Notes: generated by a model not told the origin, from the sequence alone. Positions 1-11,573 are shown, counted from the stretch's first letter. The stretch: DNA of 64,000 bases from Cryptomeria japonica (GCF_030272615.1 NC_081414.1:815898396-815962395); one strand, 5' to 3'. Numbers and translations are program-made.

Positions 1-1213
1 TTTATTATTGAATAATAGATGGAGTATGGATACTTTTGGAGGTTGATTTTTTGCCTCTATGTTTTTTCCAAGGTATATATGATGTTATTTTGTGGCTTGT
101 CGTTTCGATCTATGCATTATGGTTATTCTATAAGCTTGTATGCATGTTTTTCTCTCATGGGGTTATGTAGGAAATGAATTGAATTAACTATGTATTAGTC
201 ATGATTTTCTAAAAAAAAATACACATCCAATATGATTGAAATATCTTCCTTGATGTGTTGTAACCATCAGTATTATCCTAGATAGTATGAAACACAACAT
301 TTCACTCCTAGCACCTTTTCACTAGATGAATTTGAAGCATTTTGCAACATTGCATTCCTACCCACCATAGCAAAACCGATTGGAGCTAGAAAATATTAAT
401 GTAGGTATTTGTAGGTAGAATTGACATCCACCTATACATATGAAAAAGAGATTCCTAGGTGCCACAATTTGGGAGAATAGCTAGGAATTTTTGGGCAACT
501 TTTTGGACTTAAAGCTCTTGAGAAACTATCTCAAACTTATGTATCATGAAATCATCCCAACTATTGGTAGGCAAAATTTAGGAATATGGTATCTCAACCG
601 TACAATTACAAAAGGTTACTATTGATAGGTGAGCATAGAGGGGTAGGGGCCACACACGTTGACTACCTAGGTTCGTGAGTAGCGCTGTCAAAAGTCACAT
701 TTAATGTATATTTTATTGTTTTAAATCTAGACCATTAATAACTAGGTCTAAGATATGATGGTATAGATTAAATGTTTTCTTTTTTTTCCTTGAAAGGAAG
801 TTACTCTATTTTATGAGGTTATTATATTACGATTATGCATTGTGATGTACTATGAGTGTTTGATAGCTATTTAGTTGCCTTCAATCTCTAGTTGGTGATA
901 CACCTATAAGAAGCTTTCTCTACAAATATGTTATAATCTTCATGATTTTTTAATAATATATTGGGTGGCTTTTGGAGTATGGGATTTTTCTCTCAAAAGG
1001 ATGTTCCCCACATAAATCAATATGTTGTGGTATCAACGTTACTTATGTTTATTTTTCAATTGTTATAAAGGGGTTAGTGCAGGATCATGCAAGGCCAAAA
1101 AGTGGCAATGTGAAAAAAATAGCCTTCTCCACTTGCCTAAAAACGCGAAAATCCGTGTTGACTTTTTGCTTGGCCTGGGTGTCAGTACACCTTAGCATGG
1201 TGAACACCTAAGC
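1..1213. other. AT-rich intergenic sequence, no gene seen
   Basis: I see no coding stretch with family-like character, no RNA gene and no clear repeat in this segment. The one ORF of 79 codons near 972-1211 has no recognisable motif and looks like chance. Confidence 0.5.
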
Positions 1214-1338
1214 AAATCGGATATCGAATTTTTATAGGTAATTTTAAATTAAAAAATAAATGATATAATATATAATGTAATATAATAATATATTGTATAT
1301 TACATATTATATATTATATTATTATATAATATAATATT

Positions 1339-1340
<2 letters not shown>

Positions 1341-1426
<86 letters not shown>
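1341..1426. repeat. (AT)n microsatellite
   Basis: An almost pure TA dinucleotide run of about 86 bp. It lies beside other AT-rich tandem sequence and has no coding role. Confidence 0.95.
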
Positions 1427-1430
<4 letters not shown>

Positions 1431-1459
1431 AGGTAATAGGTCGAAGCTGCAATATTTTG

Positions 1460-1628
1460 AATTATTATTATTATTAAGTTTGATCAGATTGACCCTAGAC
1501 CTTCCCCATTTTTTATGGAAGGCCAAGAATCCTAGCTTAGAATTCCACTTTAGATGTCCCTATTGGGAATTGAACTTGGGTCTCCACAGTGAGAATCCAG
1601 TGTTTTAACCAGTTAAGCTCAACCCCTT
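1460..1628 (-). mobile_element. tRNA-derived SINE
   Basis: Read on the minus strand, this begins with a tRNA-like head. An A-box-like GAGCTTAACTGGTTAA is followed about 30 bases later by a B-box-like AAGTTCAATTCC. A body of about 90 bp comes next, and the copy ends in a (TAA)n-type tail at 1460-1475. Pol III A and B boxes with a simple A-rich tail are the hallmark of plant SINEs, which LINE machinery moves. The B box has drifted from GGTTCGANNCC, so this copy is probably old. I could not define target-site duplications because both flanks are AT repeats. Confidence 0.72.
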
Positions 1629-1631
1629 GGA

Positions 1632-1775
1632 CATATTATTATATTATATTATATATTATATAATATGTAATATATAATATATTATTATATTATTATATAA
1701 TATATTATTATATTATTATATAATATATTATTATATTATATAATAATATATTATTATATTATATAATATAATGTT
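1632..1775. repeat. AT-only low-complexity repeat
   Basis: Irregular tandem units of the TATTATATTATATAATA type, made only of A and T and partly self-complementary. Nothing else is visible here. Confidence 0.85.
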
Positions 1776-1798
1776 ATTTTAAAATAATTTAAGTATAA

Positions 1799-1922
1799 AA
1801 ATTGGATATCCGATTTTCTGAGACAATATAAATGGACTGTGACAGCCCGTGAGTTATTTTTAACCCACGGGCTACGCGATTTTTCAGAATTCGATATCCG
1901 ATTAGACCCGATATCCAGTTGT
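1799..1922. promoter_or_regulatory. Left-end cluster of GATATC-centred motifs
   Basis: Three copies of a GATATC-centred motif occur here: ATTGGATATCCGATT at 1801, TCGATATCCGATT at 1891 and CCCGATATCCAGTT at 1907. A fourth, ATCGGATATCGA, lies outside at 1216. The same motif clusters at 11334-11469 beyond the other end of the candidate transposon, about as far from the start codon there (about 190 bp) as here (about 210 bp). Subterminal repeats that bind transposon proteins are known from plant CACTA and Mutator-like elements; that role here is inference. Confidence 0.55.
1844..1873. repeat. 30-bp near-perfect hairpin
   Basis: AGCCCGTGAGTTA and TAACCCACGGGCT form a 13-bp stem with one mismatch and a 4-base loop. 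It sits between the outer and inner GATATC motifs at the left end of the candidate transposon. It could mark a transposon end or stall a polymerase; no function is shown. Confidence 0.75.
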
Positions 1923-2130
1923 TTGACCCAAATTTGCTAAAAAATACATTAAAAGGTAAGATTTTTATTGTTTTCAATCATTTTCATTAAATTTTTGTAT
2001 TTTTTTAATGTTTATTTGTTTTTTCATTGGAAATATGGTTTTTTCATGAAAACTAGGTTTTTTAAATCAAATACAAAATTGTTCAAATTTGTTAACTAAA
2101 TTCAATTGTTTACATTCAATTAGGTTAAAA

Positions 2131-4050
2131 ATGGGGGATAACAGTGAAAACATTGATCAACCACAACCGCAACAACCAAACCCTCCTTTGCCAAACCCCT
2201 CCTCAATTCAGGATTTAATTGCACAAAATTTGAACCAATTGAGGGGGATTGCAGATTTCTATTATAGGATCCCTCGCCTGAACCCAATGTTTGATCCTCT
2301 CACGTCGATCATAAAGAGTATGGAAACCATCACTGAGGAGCACAATGTCTCTCTTTTGTGGCAAGATTCTATGAGGGAACAATATGCGAATGGCTTGTCC
2401 TATAAGGAGATCAAGGATCTCGAAATATCCAAAGTCGCTATCATTGCATTGTTTGTGAATCCTCGCACTAGTCAACCCGTAGACCCCAAAAAAATAATAC
2501 TTTCTATTAAATGGTGCACAAATGATGGTATGTGAAAAACTTTTGGGATCGTTGGTGGATGGTTTTCGACAAACCACCCAACAACAATCTTGATGTCTCC
2601 TTCTACTTCATCAAAAAATTGTATGCTAAGTTTGTTTTAGGAAAACATGTGAACTACTTTGACATCCAACCTTTCCAGGGTGTGGGTTTAGGTATGCCCC
2701 AAAATAGACCTGGGGCAGTCAGAGTAGTCTAGGGCCCATATGTACCCCCTCCTCTTGTTGATCCCCCACCTCCAGTGCAACATCCATATATCATTTGTGA
2801 GGCGACATCATGGACCATATCGACTATTCACTCTTTGAGTAGCCTTTTGGTTTCTCAGGTTGGGTCAGTAGTTCAGCCTACTTTTGATGGTAGTGGTGCA
2901 TCCGGTGGTGCTGACACGTCCTCCTCTGCTCCACCCATTTGCATGCTCCATAGTTGTGTCATGTGTGGGCACGTATGCTTGGGTCCAGTTGGACAACCTG
3001 TTGATCCTCCTATGCACAGTGCATATTATTAGGTGCATGAGATGCACGATGCACCAGATGTTATGACACAGACTGGAAGATACCCTAGGGAGTCCTCGCA
3101 TTCTAGAGGCGAGGAGGCACCTTCATCATACATTGATGATGTAGTGGTAAGATTTGTATTTTCACAGTTCATTCTATATTTTAAATGAATATTTATAATC
3201 TAGATAATATTAAGTACTAATTTTTATTTGCATGGTCTATTTAACAATTGATGACCGAGGAGGAGTTGACACAGATCTAGGAGGGCACCTTGACGGCCAT
3301 TTCATTTGGCCTTGATAGCTTGATGGTACATATATTATTGCACCTAGTCATTTTATTTTATTGTACATACATGATCATCATTTATATTGGTATTAATTAG
3401 ATTATGTAGTAACTTGCATGTATATCTTATTTTACTCTTGCAGGGCACAAGCAACACGAGTGCAGGGCTGTGTGATCTAGGATTTGGTAGTGCAGTTGGA
3501 GATAAGGGAAAGGTAATTGAATGCAAATAATAGTTTAAATAACTTATAGTGATTATACACATCTAGACATAGATTGATAGTTTCATATACTTGTTGTGTA
3601 TATGTACAGAGAATTCTTGGCTTCACATCCTTGTTGACTACACCCTCTATACCTAAAGATGAAGAAGAAGAAGAAGAGATGCCTCAAGTACATGTGTGTT
3701 TATTTTATTTTGTGTTTAGTAGATATAATTTGTTATTATCAGTGACAATTATATGCTAACTTGTATCAATGTCATATTTGTGAACGTATATAGGTTGTGC
3801 ATGAAAATATTGAAAACATACCTCCTCTACCGAAGACATACATCAAGAGTCCTGCAAAGCCAAAGAGAAAACGTGGAGATGAGGTAAACAAGAATAGTTA
3901 AATTATAGTTAATTTTTATGTTAAATTTTCGAATTTGAGTTATATAATATAACTAATCTTAATCGTGGTTTGTTTTTTCTTGTGCAGGATCCTTCAGAGC
4001 CGCCCAGTGCGGCGAAGAGGATCGATTTTGATGATCCATTAGCAACTTAG
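2131..4050 (+). pseudogene. Left gene of candidate transposon: unknown protein, six putative exons
   Basis: I do not recognise the family. The start is the ATG at 2131, in an AAAATGG context. Putative exons are 2131-3146, about 3250-3325, 3444-3512, 3610-3687, 3794-3883 and 3988-4050. Exons 3 to 6 have good GT and AG borders and lengths divisible by three (69, 78, 90, 63). The N-terminus is rich in Pro, Gln and Asn. An aromatic region (NFWDRWWMVFD) follows, then a Pro/Ser/Gly-rich linker, an acidic run (DEEEEEEMPQ) and a basic, probably bipartite nuclear signal (KPKRKRGDE ... AAKRIDFD). Breaks are a 1-nt frameshift near 2530, in-frame TAGs at 2730 and 3030, and a stop in exon 2. The exon 2 acceptor is unclear. 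It is probably a nuclear accessory protein of the transposon. Confidence 0.6.
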
Positions 4051-4299
4051 GATGTTATAGATAGTTTTGGGATGATTACATGTCTAGTTGGTATGTATAT
4101 TTTGTATATGGACATACATTCACATATATAGATATACATTTTGTTTGAGTTGGCATTTATGCCATATTTGTGTATGGACATACACTTGTAATCATTTGAC
4201 ATTTTCATATATACAGAAGTTGATATTTGATCATATAAATTGTTGCTCATCTGTGCATGGTGTTATCATGGAAATATTTAATATTCAATCCAATAATTA

Positions 4300-4446
4300 A
4301 CAATGGTTATTTAATGAACAATACAATTCATTTAATTTCACTGTAAGTGTTGTTTGTATAATGAACAATACGATTCATTAACAATACAATTCATTTAATA
4401 AACAATACAATACAATTCATTTAATGAACAATACAATACAATTCAT
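4300..4446. repeat. Short imperfect tandem repeat
   Basis: Several overlapping copies of AACAATACAATTCATTTAATG in irregular register directly precede the 359-bp satellite. Confidence 0.75.
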
Positions 4447-6880
4447 TATTACCCTATGCATTCTCCTATTTCTCCCTCCCCCCCCCACTAGGTCGAATGC
4501 TTGGGGTCATACCCTACCGACGTCGTCCCTTGAGCACCCTAAGTGTTAAAATTGTCAAAATTTGATGGGCCCTAACTCAGAATCTGTGGCATCTGCGAAT
4601 GATCCGTTTGAACCTACGAGGCCATGATAGGGGTCCCTACAAAAGCCTATCTCATTTTTTCAATTTTCCCTACGGTTTTATTAAGGCATCATTTTTCCAG
4701 TTGGCAAAAAAATTGTCAATCTCATTCAATCGAATGTTGTCGCGTGGCCAATTTTCTCGTTCTGCTCATCGTGATAATGAACCGTTGGCTCAGACATGTC
4801 TATTTAGGCATTATTACCCTATTTGTGCTCCTATTATTCCCCCACACTCATTCAAACGCTCATGGTCATACCCTACCGACGTCGTCCCATGAGCACCCTA
4901 AGTGCTAAAAATTGTCAAACTTTGACGAGCTCTAACTCAGAATCCATTGCACCTGCGATGATCTGTTTGAACCTACGGGGCCATTAGAGGGGTCCCTACA
5001 AAATCCTATCTTGGTTTTTCAATTCCCCCTACGGTTTTATTAGGCCATCATTTTTTCGGTTGGCGAAAAAATCGTCACTCATTCAATCGAATGTTGTCGC
5101 GTGGCCAATTTCTCGTTCTGCTCGTCATGATAACAAATTGTCAGCTCTGACATATCTAGTTAGGCATTATTACCCTATGCATGCTCCTATTTCCCCCCCC
5201 CCCACTCGATCGAACGCTCAGGGCCATACCCTACCAACGTCGTCCCTTGAGCACCCTAAGTGCTAAAAATTGTCAAACTTCAACGGGCCCTAACTCGGAA
5301 TCCATGGCACCTACGAATGATCCATTTGAACCTACGGGGCTATGAGAGGGGTCCCTACAAAATCCTATCTCGGTTTTTCAAGTTTCCTTACAGTTTTATT
5401 AGGGCAACATTTTTCGGTTGGCAAAAAAATCGCCAGTCTCATTCAATCGAATGTTGTCGCGTGGCCAATTTATCGTCTACTTGTGATAAAGAACCGTTGG
5501 ATCTGACATGTCCAGTTAGGCATTATTACCCTATGCATTCTCCTATTTTTCCCTCCCACTCGATCGAATGCTTGGGGTCATACCCTACCAACGTCATCCC
5601 TTGAGCACCCTAAGTGCTAAAAATTGTCAAACTTGGACGGGCCCTAACTTGAAATCCGTGGGACCTTTGAACAATCTGTTTGAACCTATAGGGCCACGAG
5701 AGGGGTCCCTACAAAATCCTATCTTGTTTTTTCAATTTTCCCTACATTTTTATTAGGGCAGCATTTTTTCGGTTGGCGAAAAAATCGTAAGTCTCATTCA
5801 ATCAAATGTTGTCGCATGGCCAATTTATCATTCTTCTTGTTGTGATAATGAACCATCTACTCTGACATGTCTAGTTAGGCATTATTACCCTATGCATGCT
5901 CCTATTTTTCCCCCCCACTCGATCGAATGCTCGGGGTCATACCCTACTAGCGTCATCCCTTGAGCACCTTAAGTGCTAAAAAATATCAAACTTTGATGGG
6001 CCCTAACTCGGAATCCATGGAACCTGCGAATGATCCATTTGAACCTACGGGGCTACGAGAGAGGTCCCTAAAAAATCCTATCTCAGTTTTTCAAGTCTCC
6101 CTATGGTTTTATTAGGGCAACATTTTTTTGATTGGCAAAAAAATCGTCAGTCTCATTCAATCGAATGTTGTCGCGTGGCCAATTTCTCATTTTGTTCGTT
6201 GTGATAGTGAATCATTGGCTCTAACATGTCCAATTAGGAATTATTACCCTATGCATGCTCCTATGTTTTCCCCCCACTCGATAGAATGCTCGAGGTCATA
6301 CCCTACTGGCGTCGTCCCTTGAGCACCCTAAGTGCTAAAAATTATCAAACTTTGACAGGCCCTAACTCAGAATCCGTGGCACCTACATATAATCTGTTTG
6401 AACCTACGGGGCCACGAGAGGAATCCCTACAAAATCCTATCTCGGTTTTTAAATTTTCCCTACGGTTTTATTAGGGCAACATTTTTTCCATTGGCAAAAA
6501 AATCGTCGATCTCATTCAATCGAATGTTGTCGCGTGGCCAATTTCTCATTCTGATCGTTGTGATAATGAACCGTCATCTCTGACATGTCTAGTTAGGCAT
6601 TATTACCCTATGCATGATCCTATTTTTCCCCCCCACTCGATCGAACGCTCAGGGTCATACCCTACCGGTGTCGTCCCTTGAGCACCCTAAGTGCTAAAAA
6701 TTGTCAAACTTCGATGGGCCCTAACTCAGAATCTGTGGCACCTGCAAATGACCTATTTAAACCTACGAGGCCATGAGAGGGTCCCTACAAAATCCTGTCT
6801 CGGTTTTTCAAGTTTCCCTATGGTTTTATTAGGGCAGCATTTTTTCAAAATTGGCAAAAAAATCGTCAGTCTCATTCAAT
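4441..6880. repeat. 359-bp satellite, about 6.8 copies
   Basis: The anchor GGTCATACCCTAC recurs at 4505, 4864, 5222 (as GGCCATACC), 5576, 5935, 6294 and 6653. The steps are 359, 358, 354, 359, 359 and 359 bp. Each unit also holds TGAGCACCCTAAGTG, a GGGCCCTAACTC-like box, CTACGGTTTTATTAGGG, TGTTGTCGCGTGGCCAATTT and a C-run near its end. The last unit breaks off inside CTCATTCAAT. Short ORFs repeat with the unit but carry different stops, so I do not treat it as coding. It fills the space between the two genes of the candidate transposon. Confidence 0.95.
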
Positions 6881-7611
6881 GAAAAATATAGATAAACAAG
6901 CATTATACTATAGACACATAATGATCATCAATAGTTTCATGTATTGTATACACATAATTACCATTACACTTGCATATGACATCCATGAAGGAATATGCAA
7001 ACATAATTTTTTTTCATTATCAATACAACCACACCAATGTACTCATGTACATATACATTGTATATCATCAATATAACTAAACCAATTTTCTCATGGACAT
7101 TGTATATCATCATAACAAAGTTACATCAATTCACATCCATATACAAATACAACATCCCACTTCATCTCAACAGACATCCTCATGTCCTAAGAGAAAAGCT
7201 TATGTACAACAATGCCTACATTAAAATGAAGACCAAAATAAGCAGCCTTTTTATGCGGAATGAATGTGCTACAAGAAACAAATTATAACACTGAATACAA
7301 GCTATTTTGTCAAATTATAAATAGATCATTTGAAACATTTTTAAGATGTACAAGATTGTATAATTACGAAACTTACCAGTTTCTCTATAAAGTATACAAG
7401 CATAACTTTGAAGAAAGACACATGTTGATTAAAGCCCTTCTCATTGTATTTGTCTTCATGGTTGAAGACGATGGTAGATATTGTCATTTCTAAATAGCAA
7501 TACATTCACTTGACTTAGTGTTTATGCACAAAATTAAATCTCATTAATGCACAAAGGAATATGTACCATCACCAAGACTAAACTAGTCAACGACGAATGA
7601 TCTAGCATGAA
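6881..7611. other. AT-rich spacer, no gene seen
   Basis: This segment between the satellite and the 3' end of the right transposon gene has short ORFs on both strands, none with a recognisable motif. Confidence 0.5.
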
Positions 7612-8130
7612 CCTGTATTTTTAAGAATTGTTAGTCTACACATAAAATGCATGGATGAACATAAAGGCTTTATGATAATCACTTCAACTAAAATGCATGA
7701 TAATAAATGAAAAGGTGGGATTATATACCATAAAAATGTGTTCCTTCGAATTATATCAAGAGAACCCACTATGTTGACGCAAAAATCATAATGTGATACT
7801 GTTGTATATCATCAAAAAAGACCTGCATGAGCATAAAGGTTTTGTGATAATTATATCATCAAAAATTGTCAAATAGTGTTGTCTAATAACCAAAATTTTA
7901 AAGCTCATCAAATGCATGATAATAAGTCGTGTTGCAAAAATACGTCCCTTCCAATTATATCGAGTGTACTCGCTATGTGCATGCAAAAACCGTGTTGCCA
8001 AAAAAAAAATGTTCATCAATAGACCTGCATTTTGAACATATCCTTAATATACACGTAACAAACTTGAACATTAAGGTTTAATGATCATTGTTTGAAATGA
8101 AATGCATGATAAAAAAATAAGGCACTATTA
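7612..8130. repeat. Imperfect ~205-bp repeat, three diverged copies
   Basis: Blocks starting with ACCTGTATTT (about 7612), GACCTGCATGAGCATAAAGG (about 7820) and GACCTGCATTTTGAAC (about 8020) each continue through ATAAAGG or TTAAGG and ATGCATGATAATAA-like segments. They lie just downstream of the right transposon gene. Confidence 0.6.
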
Positions 8131-8138
8131 AAGACCCA

Positions 8139-11100
8139 CTACTCAATTATGCCTAAAGGGTCATCTCTTTGCTTAAGAGTATCCAATATTGCTTCATGAT
8201 CAATAGTAGTCACTGTCCATAGGTCTTTGGTCTTTGGTTTTGTTTGATGCTTCAAAAACTTGACATTTGTAGCTATAATAAGGTGTGAATAAATTAGAAT
8301 GGTTTTGTGTCTCTCATAGTCTTCAAATGTAGGTATGCCAATCTTTCTAATCATGTATGTTCACAACCAAGTTCCCACAACAACAATTGAACCTGTAGGA
8401 TGTGTGAACCCATCACCATCTGTCACTGGTTGTGTTAGCTTCTTTTTTCCCTATACACATCATGCCAACCAATATTCTGATCTCTCTTCATTCCCTTGTG
8501 GTGCAACAATTGCAAAAACATGTCTTGGTTGTACAAGATCTGATAGACGGTCATACTCAAGTGAACTCTCCATGTCATCATTTGATAAGGATATTGTTTG
8601 AGATAAAGGAGTTAGATATTGGGGAACCCTCGTATCAACCCACTCACTTGACTCGCATTGATCCCACTCACACCAAACACAACTCTGATAAAAACAAGCC
8701 AACGCTCGTGTCCAAATGGTTCATGTACTTGCATATGAGCTAAGAAATGAATGCATCTTTGAAGAATCTTTAATTGTTTGACAATACAATCTGTATCCCA
8801 CTGTGCTCTCCTCAACCAACCAAAAGAATCTAGTTACTGTTGAATCAAGAGTACCTTCATGTGACAATGTTGAACTACACTAATCAACAATAGAACGTGC
8901 ATAAGAGAAATTTGCACCTGGAATCCTCAATTGCTCCTTAACTAGAGCTCTCTTCAAACATGCACCTGCTCCATCATGCTCCCCCTTCCCATGCCTTGCC
9001 TCAAAAAAAAACCAAATATGAGGTATATGCCTCTCTACAGGCATTCTACTAAACCAATAAAACATGCGGGTATTCTTGAATTGACCAATACAGTTATCTA
9101 AGCATATGATATGTCGATCAATTGCAATATCTTTCTCATGCAAGAACTCAAAAAAATTCTCGAAAGAATGTGCACATACTCAGAGGAGTGTGATCTATCA
9201 TCACTCATATAAAAGTGATACTCCATGATTATCTTCCTATCCTCTTTTGTATTATCAGGAGCATGTCTATATGTAATGTGAACAAAAATAGCAATCTGGA
9301 TTGAATTGTAGTACTAAGACTGTACCTCATTCTGTGGTTGTAATGTATAGTTCTCTACAAAATCAACCACCGATACAATAGTGCCAATCGGGAAAGAGTT
9401 CTTACACATCCTGAACTGTTGATCCAACCACTGAGACCTATGGGTGTGCCTTGCATACCTGTAAAAAATATTTTCTTTAAAATCCAAAATAAAATCAGTA
9501 ACACTCACTTCTCTTGAGACTAATTTGCATCTAGAACCTTCACCTCCACTCTTCAAAGTATATTTCACTCTCATATGTTTTTATCTCAACATAATTCTTT
9601 CCAAACTCGTGTTTGTTTCCCTCATAAAAACATGAAACAAACTTTGACAACGCACCACATTGTGAGCACTTCTCATTCAAACAATCATTTCTATAAAAAT
9701 AGCAACCAACATCTCTAGGGCATAAAAATAGATCTTGCAAGTCTCTTGATGATCTTAGAAATAACATTTCACCACACTCCTGCAACATCTCATTAGTATG
9801 CATTGTAGAACAAATATGGCATAAAATTTCATGGTACATTTAAAACTCCACATGGTACTTGCAACAACAAGTATTACGAATATTAAAAGGAACACAATAA
9901 AATGGCTTCAAGGATTCAAAGTCCCCTTGTGATATTTGCAACGTTGGATGTACTTGAAAAAAAAATTGTACAACATTGTTTGGCTTGATCCCAAGAAATG
10001 TTTGGGATGTGGTGTGCGGTCTCAGTTGCCGATTCTTAATTTTAAAATGTCCTTTACATTGGGTGATACTCTAGAATTAGAGTGCCAAAATTGTTGAATC
10101 TCCTCCTTCACATTGTCAGTCAACTTTATATCAACACGTGGAAGCCTCCCACCAAAAGCCCATGTATCATGTTGAAGTGGATTGTCAAGTCTTTGTCTTT
10201 GTGCAAGTGCTCTATCCAAAGTTTTACGGTTTATGTTCAAATCAACACAAGTTTGTCTCATTTGACGAGCCTTCCTCAATTGATGGCTTACTAAGGAGGT
10301 TGTAATCACTCTTCAAGCGGCTCTCTTATCTCTTTCTTTGGTATTCTTTCCAATAGAATTGAGAGCATCAAATAGATTTTTGGCAATAATAAAATTTATC
10401 TCCATCTTCTTGTTTATACGAATCTTCAATTTGTTTAGCAATGGTCTCATCTTTATCATCTTTAGCAATTGAACAAAGAGTTGGCATTGCTCGGTCAATG
10501 TCTTATTGCTAAAATTTTGGTCAAAAATTTGTGTAGCCCACAACTGAATGGTTCTTGTTGACTTGTTGCCTTCAAGATTCACAATAATGTTCTCATCAAT
10601 TTCAAGTAACCATTTTGGGGTTCTTGAAGGTCTTGGATTTGGAATTTGTCTTTCATCCATGAGAGGGTCTTCATTTCTAAAGTAATTAGGTGTTACATAT
10701 TGTTCACTTGGTTGAGAAATTACACCTTCAATGCCAAAGTTTTCCACATTTTCACCTCCAATGTCAAAATTTTTCACATGTTCACCTCCTATGTCAAAAT
10801 TTTCTACATTTTCACCTCCAATGTCAAAAAATTTCATATTTACACCAAAATTATGGACACCTTCATTGTCAACTCCCAAATTTTTACTTTCCATTCTCAC
10901 GTCATGTTGAGAGCATTTTCATTATCACTTTCAACATTTTCAACATATTCATTATTTTCACTTTCAAAATCTACATTTTCATTTTCAATAACTTATTCAA
11001 CATTTTCAAATTCAATTTCCTCTTCACTTGAAGTAAAATTAGCAATATTTAACATACCTTGTCTTCTCCTCCTATGACCTTCTCTATCTCTTTCTCTATA

Positions 11101-11148
11101 TGAAAGTTTTCTTTTGCGTTTAGACTTTCGATGACTACTACTCCCCAT
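8139..11148 (-). pseudogene. Right gene of candidate transposon: transposase-like protein
   Basis: The start is the ATG at 11148. A basic N-terminus (KSKRKRK) looks like a nuclear signal. Acidic and Asn-rich sequence follows, with a short repeat of the type ENVENFDIGG near 10.8 kb. Next come a helical region (KWLLEIDENI to LFDALNSIG), a Cys cluster (CLNEKCSQCG, about 9.68 kb) and a block with QWLDQQFRMCKNSFPIGT. The catalytic-looking part is YMSDDRSHSSEYV, CLDNCIGQFKN and HGKGEHDGAG (9.2-8.95 kb), which would suit a DDE/RNase H-fold nuclease. The C-terminal part runs to IDHEAILDTLKQRD and a stop at 8139. Breaks include an in-frame stop in the acidic N-terminus, frameshifts near 10.9, 10.31 and 9.55 kb, a stop at 9314, a 1-nt frameshift near 9.15 kb and several stops after 8.88 kb. 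Intact length would be near 1000 residues. I know of no standard name for this family. Confidence 0.7.
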
Positions 11149-11333
11149 TTACCTCCACAAAGATGCTCCTAAATGATTGACAATGTAAGATTTGACTTTA
11201 AGAATCTCTCAAAAGCACAAATTTGTCTCGACCTGTCTGAAAACCCATGGTTATCAACAAAAAATAGAATGTGAAGACTGTGGGCCATTGGAATCCACAA
11301 AATGACCCACAATGCTCTTTTTTATTTACAAAA

Positions 11334-11469
11334 ATCGGATATCGGATATCCTATTTTAATGTATAAATTTGTGGTCCCAAAATTTTTTCTTATTGCTGCC
11401 TTTTTTTATTGTTGCCACATTATGGCAGTGACAAAAATCGAATATCCAATAAAACCCGATATCCGATTT
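11334..11469. promoter_or_regulatory. Right-end cluster of GATATC-centred motifs
   Basis: Motifs are ATCGGATATCGGATATCC at 11334, ATCGAATATCCAAT at 11437 and CCCGATATCCGATTT at 11455. The last two form a composite, TCGA-ATATCC ... ACCCGATATCC. It matches the left-end composite at 1891-1920 in the same orientation and almost the same spacing. One more related palindrome (ATCAGATATCTGAT) lies at 15308, so the element might extend further right. Confidence 0.55.
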
Positions 11470-11482
11470 CATTACTCATATT

Positions 11483-11500
11483 TGAGAGAGAGAGAGATTA

Positions 11501-11571
<71 letters not shown>
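11483..11571. repeat. (GA)n microsatellite
   Basis: A GA dinucleotide run broken once near 11497-11506. It directly abuts the first unit of the palindrome-rich satellite. Confidence 0.95.

Positions 11572-11573
<2 letters not shown>

Larger units (their letters stand above)
1799..11470. mobile_element. Candidate two-gene DNA transposon, decayed
   Basis: Two multi-part protein-coding relics converge inside matching GATATC-motif clusters: the left gene (+, 2131-4050) and the right gene (-, 11148-8139). Between them lie a 359-bp satellite and a smaller 3-copy repeat. The right gene has transposase-like DxCxxQFK and HGKGExDGxG signatures. A shortened relic with both genes in the same relative order occurs at 57.1-59.2 kb, which supports their belonging together. 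I found no convincing terminal inverted repeat or target-site duplication, so the outer limits are approximate. The region could instead be two unrelated neighbours, but the second relic argues against that. Confidence 0.5.

Noticed and set aside
1557-1628. Functional tRNA gene on the minus strand
   Set aside because: The A and B boxes are degenerate, no clean cloverleaf or acceptor stem forms, and a SINE body and tail follow.
2215-2577. 120-codon minus-strand ORF
   Set aside because: Antisense shadow of the left transposon gene's first exon.
4599-6882. ORFs of 60-114 codons repeated along the 359-bp satellite
   Set aside because: Each unit opens a different frame and stop; there is no start context, codon bias or conserved length.
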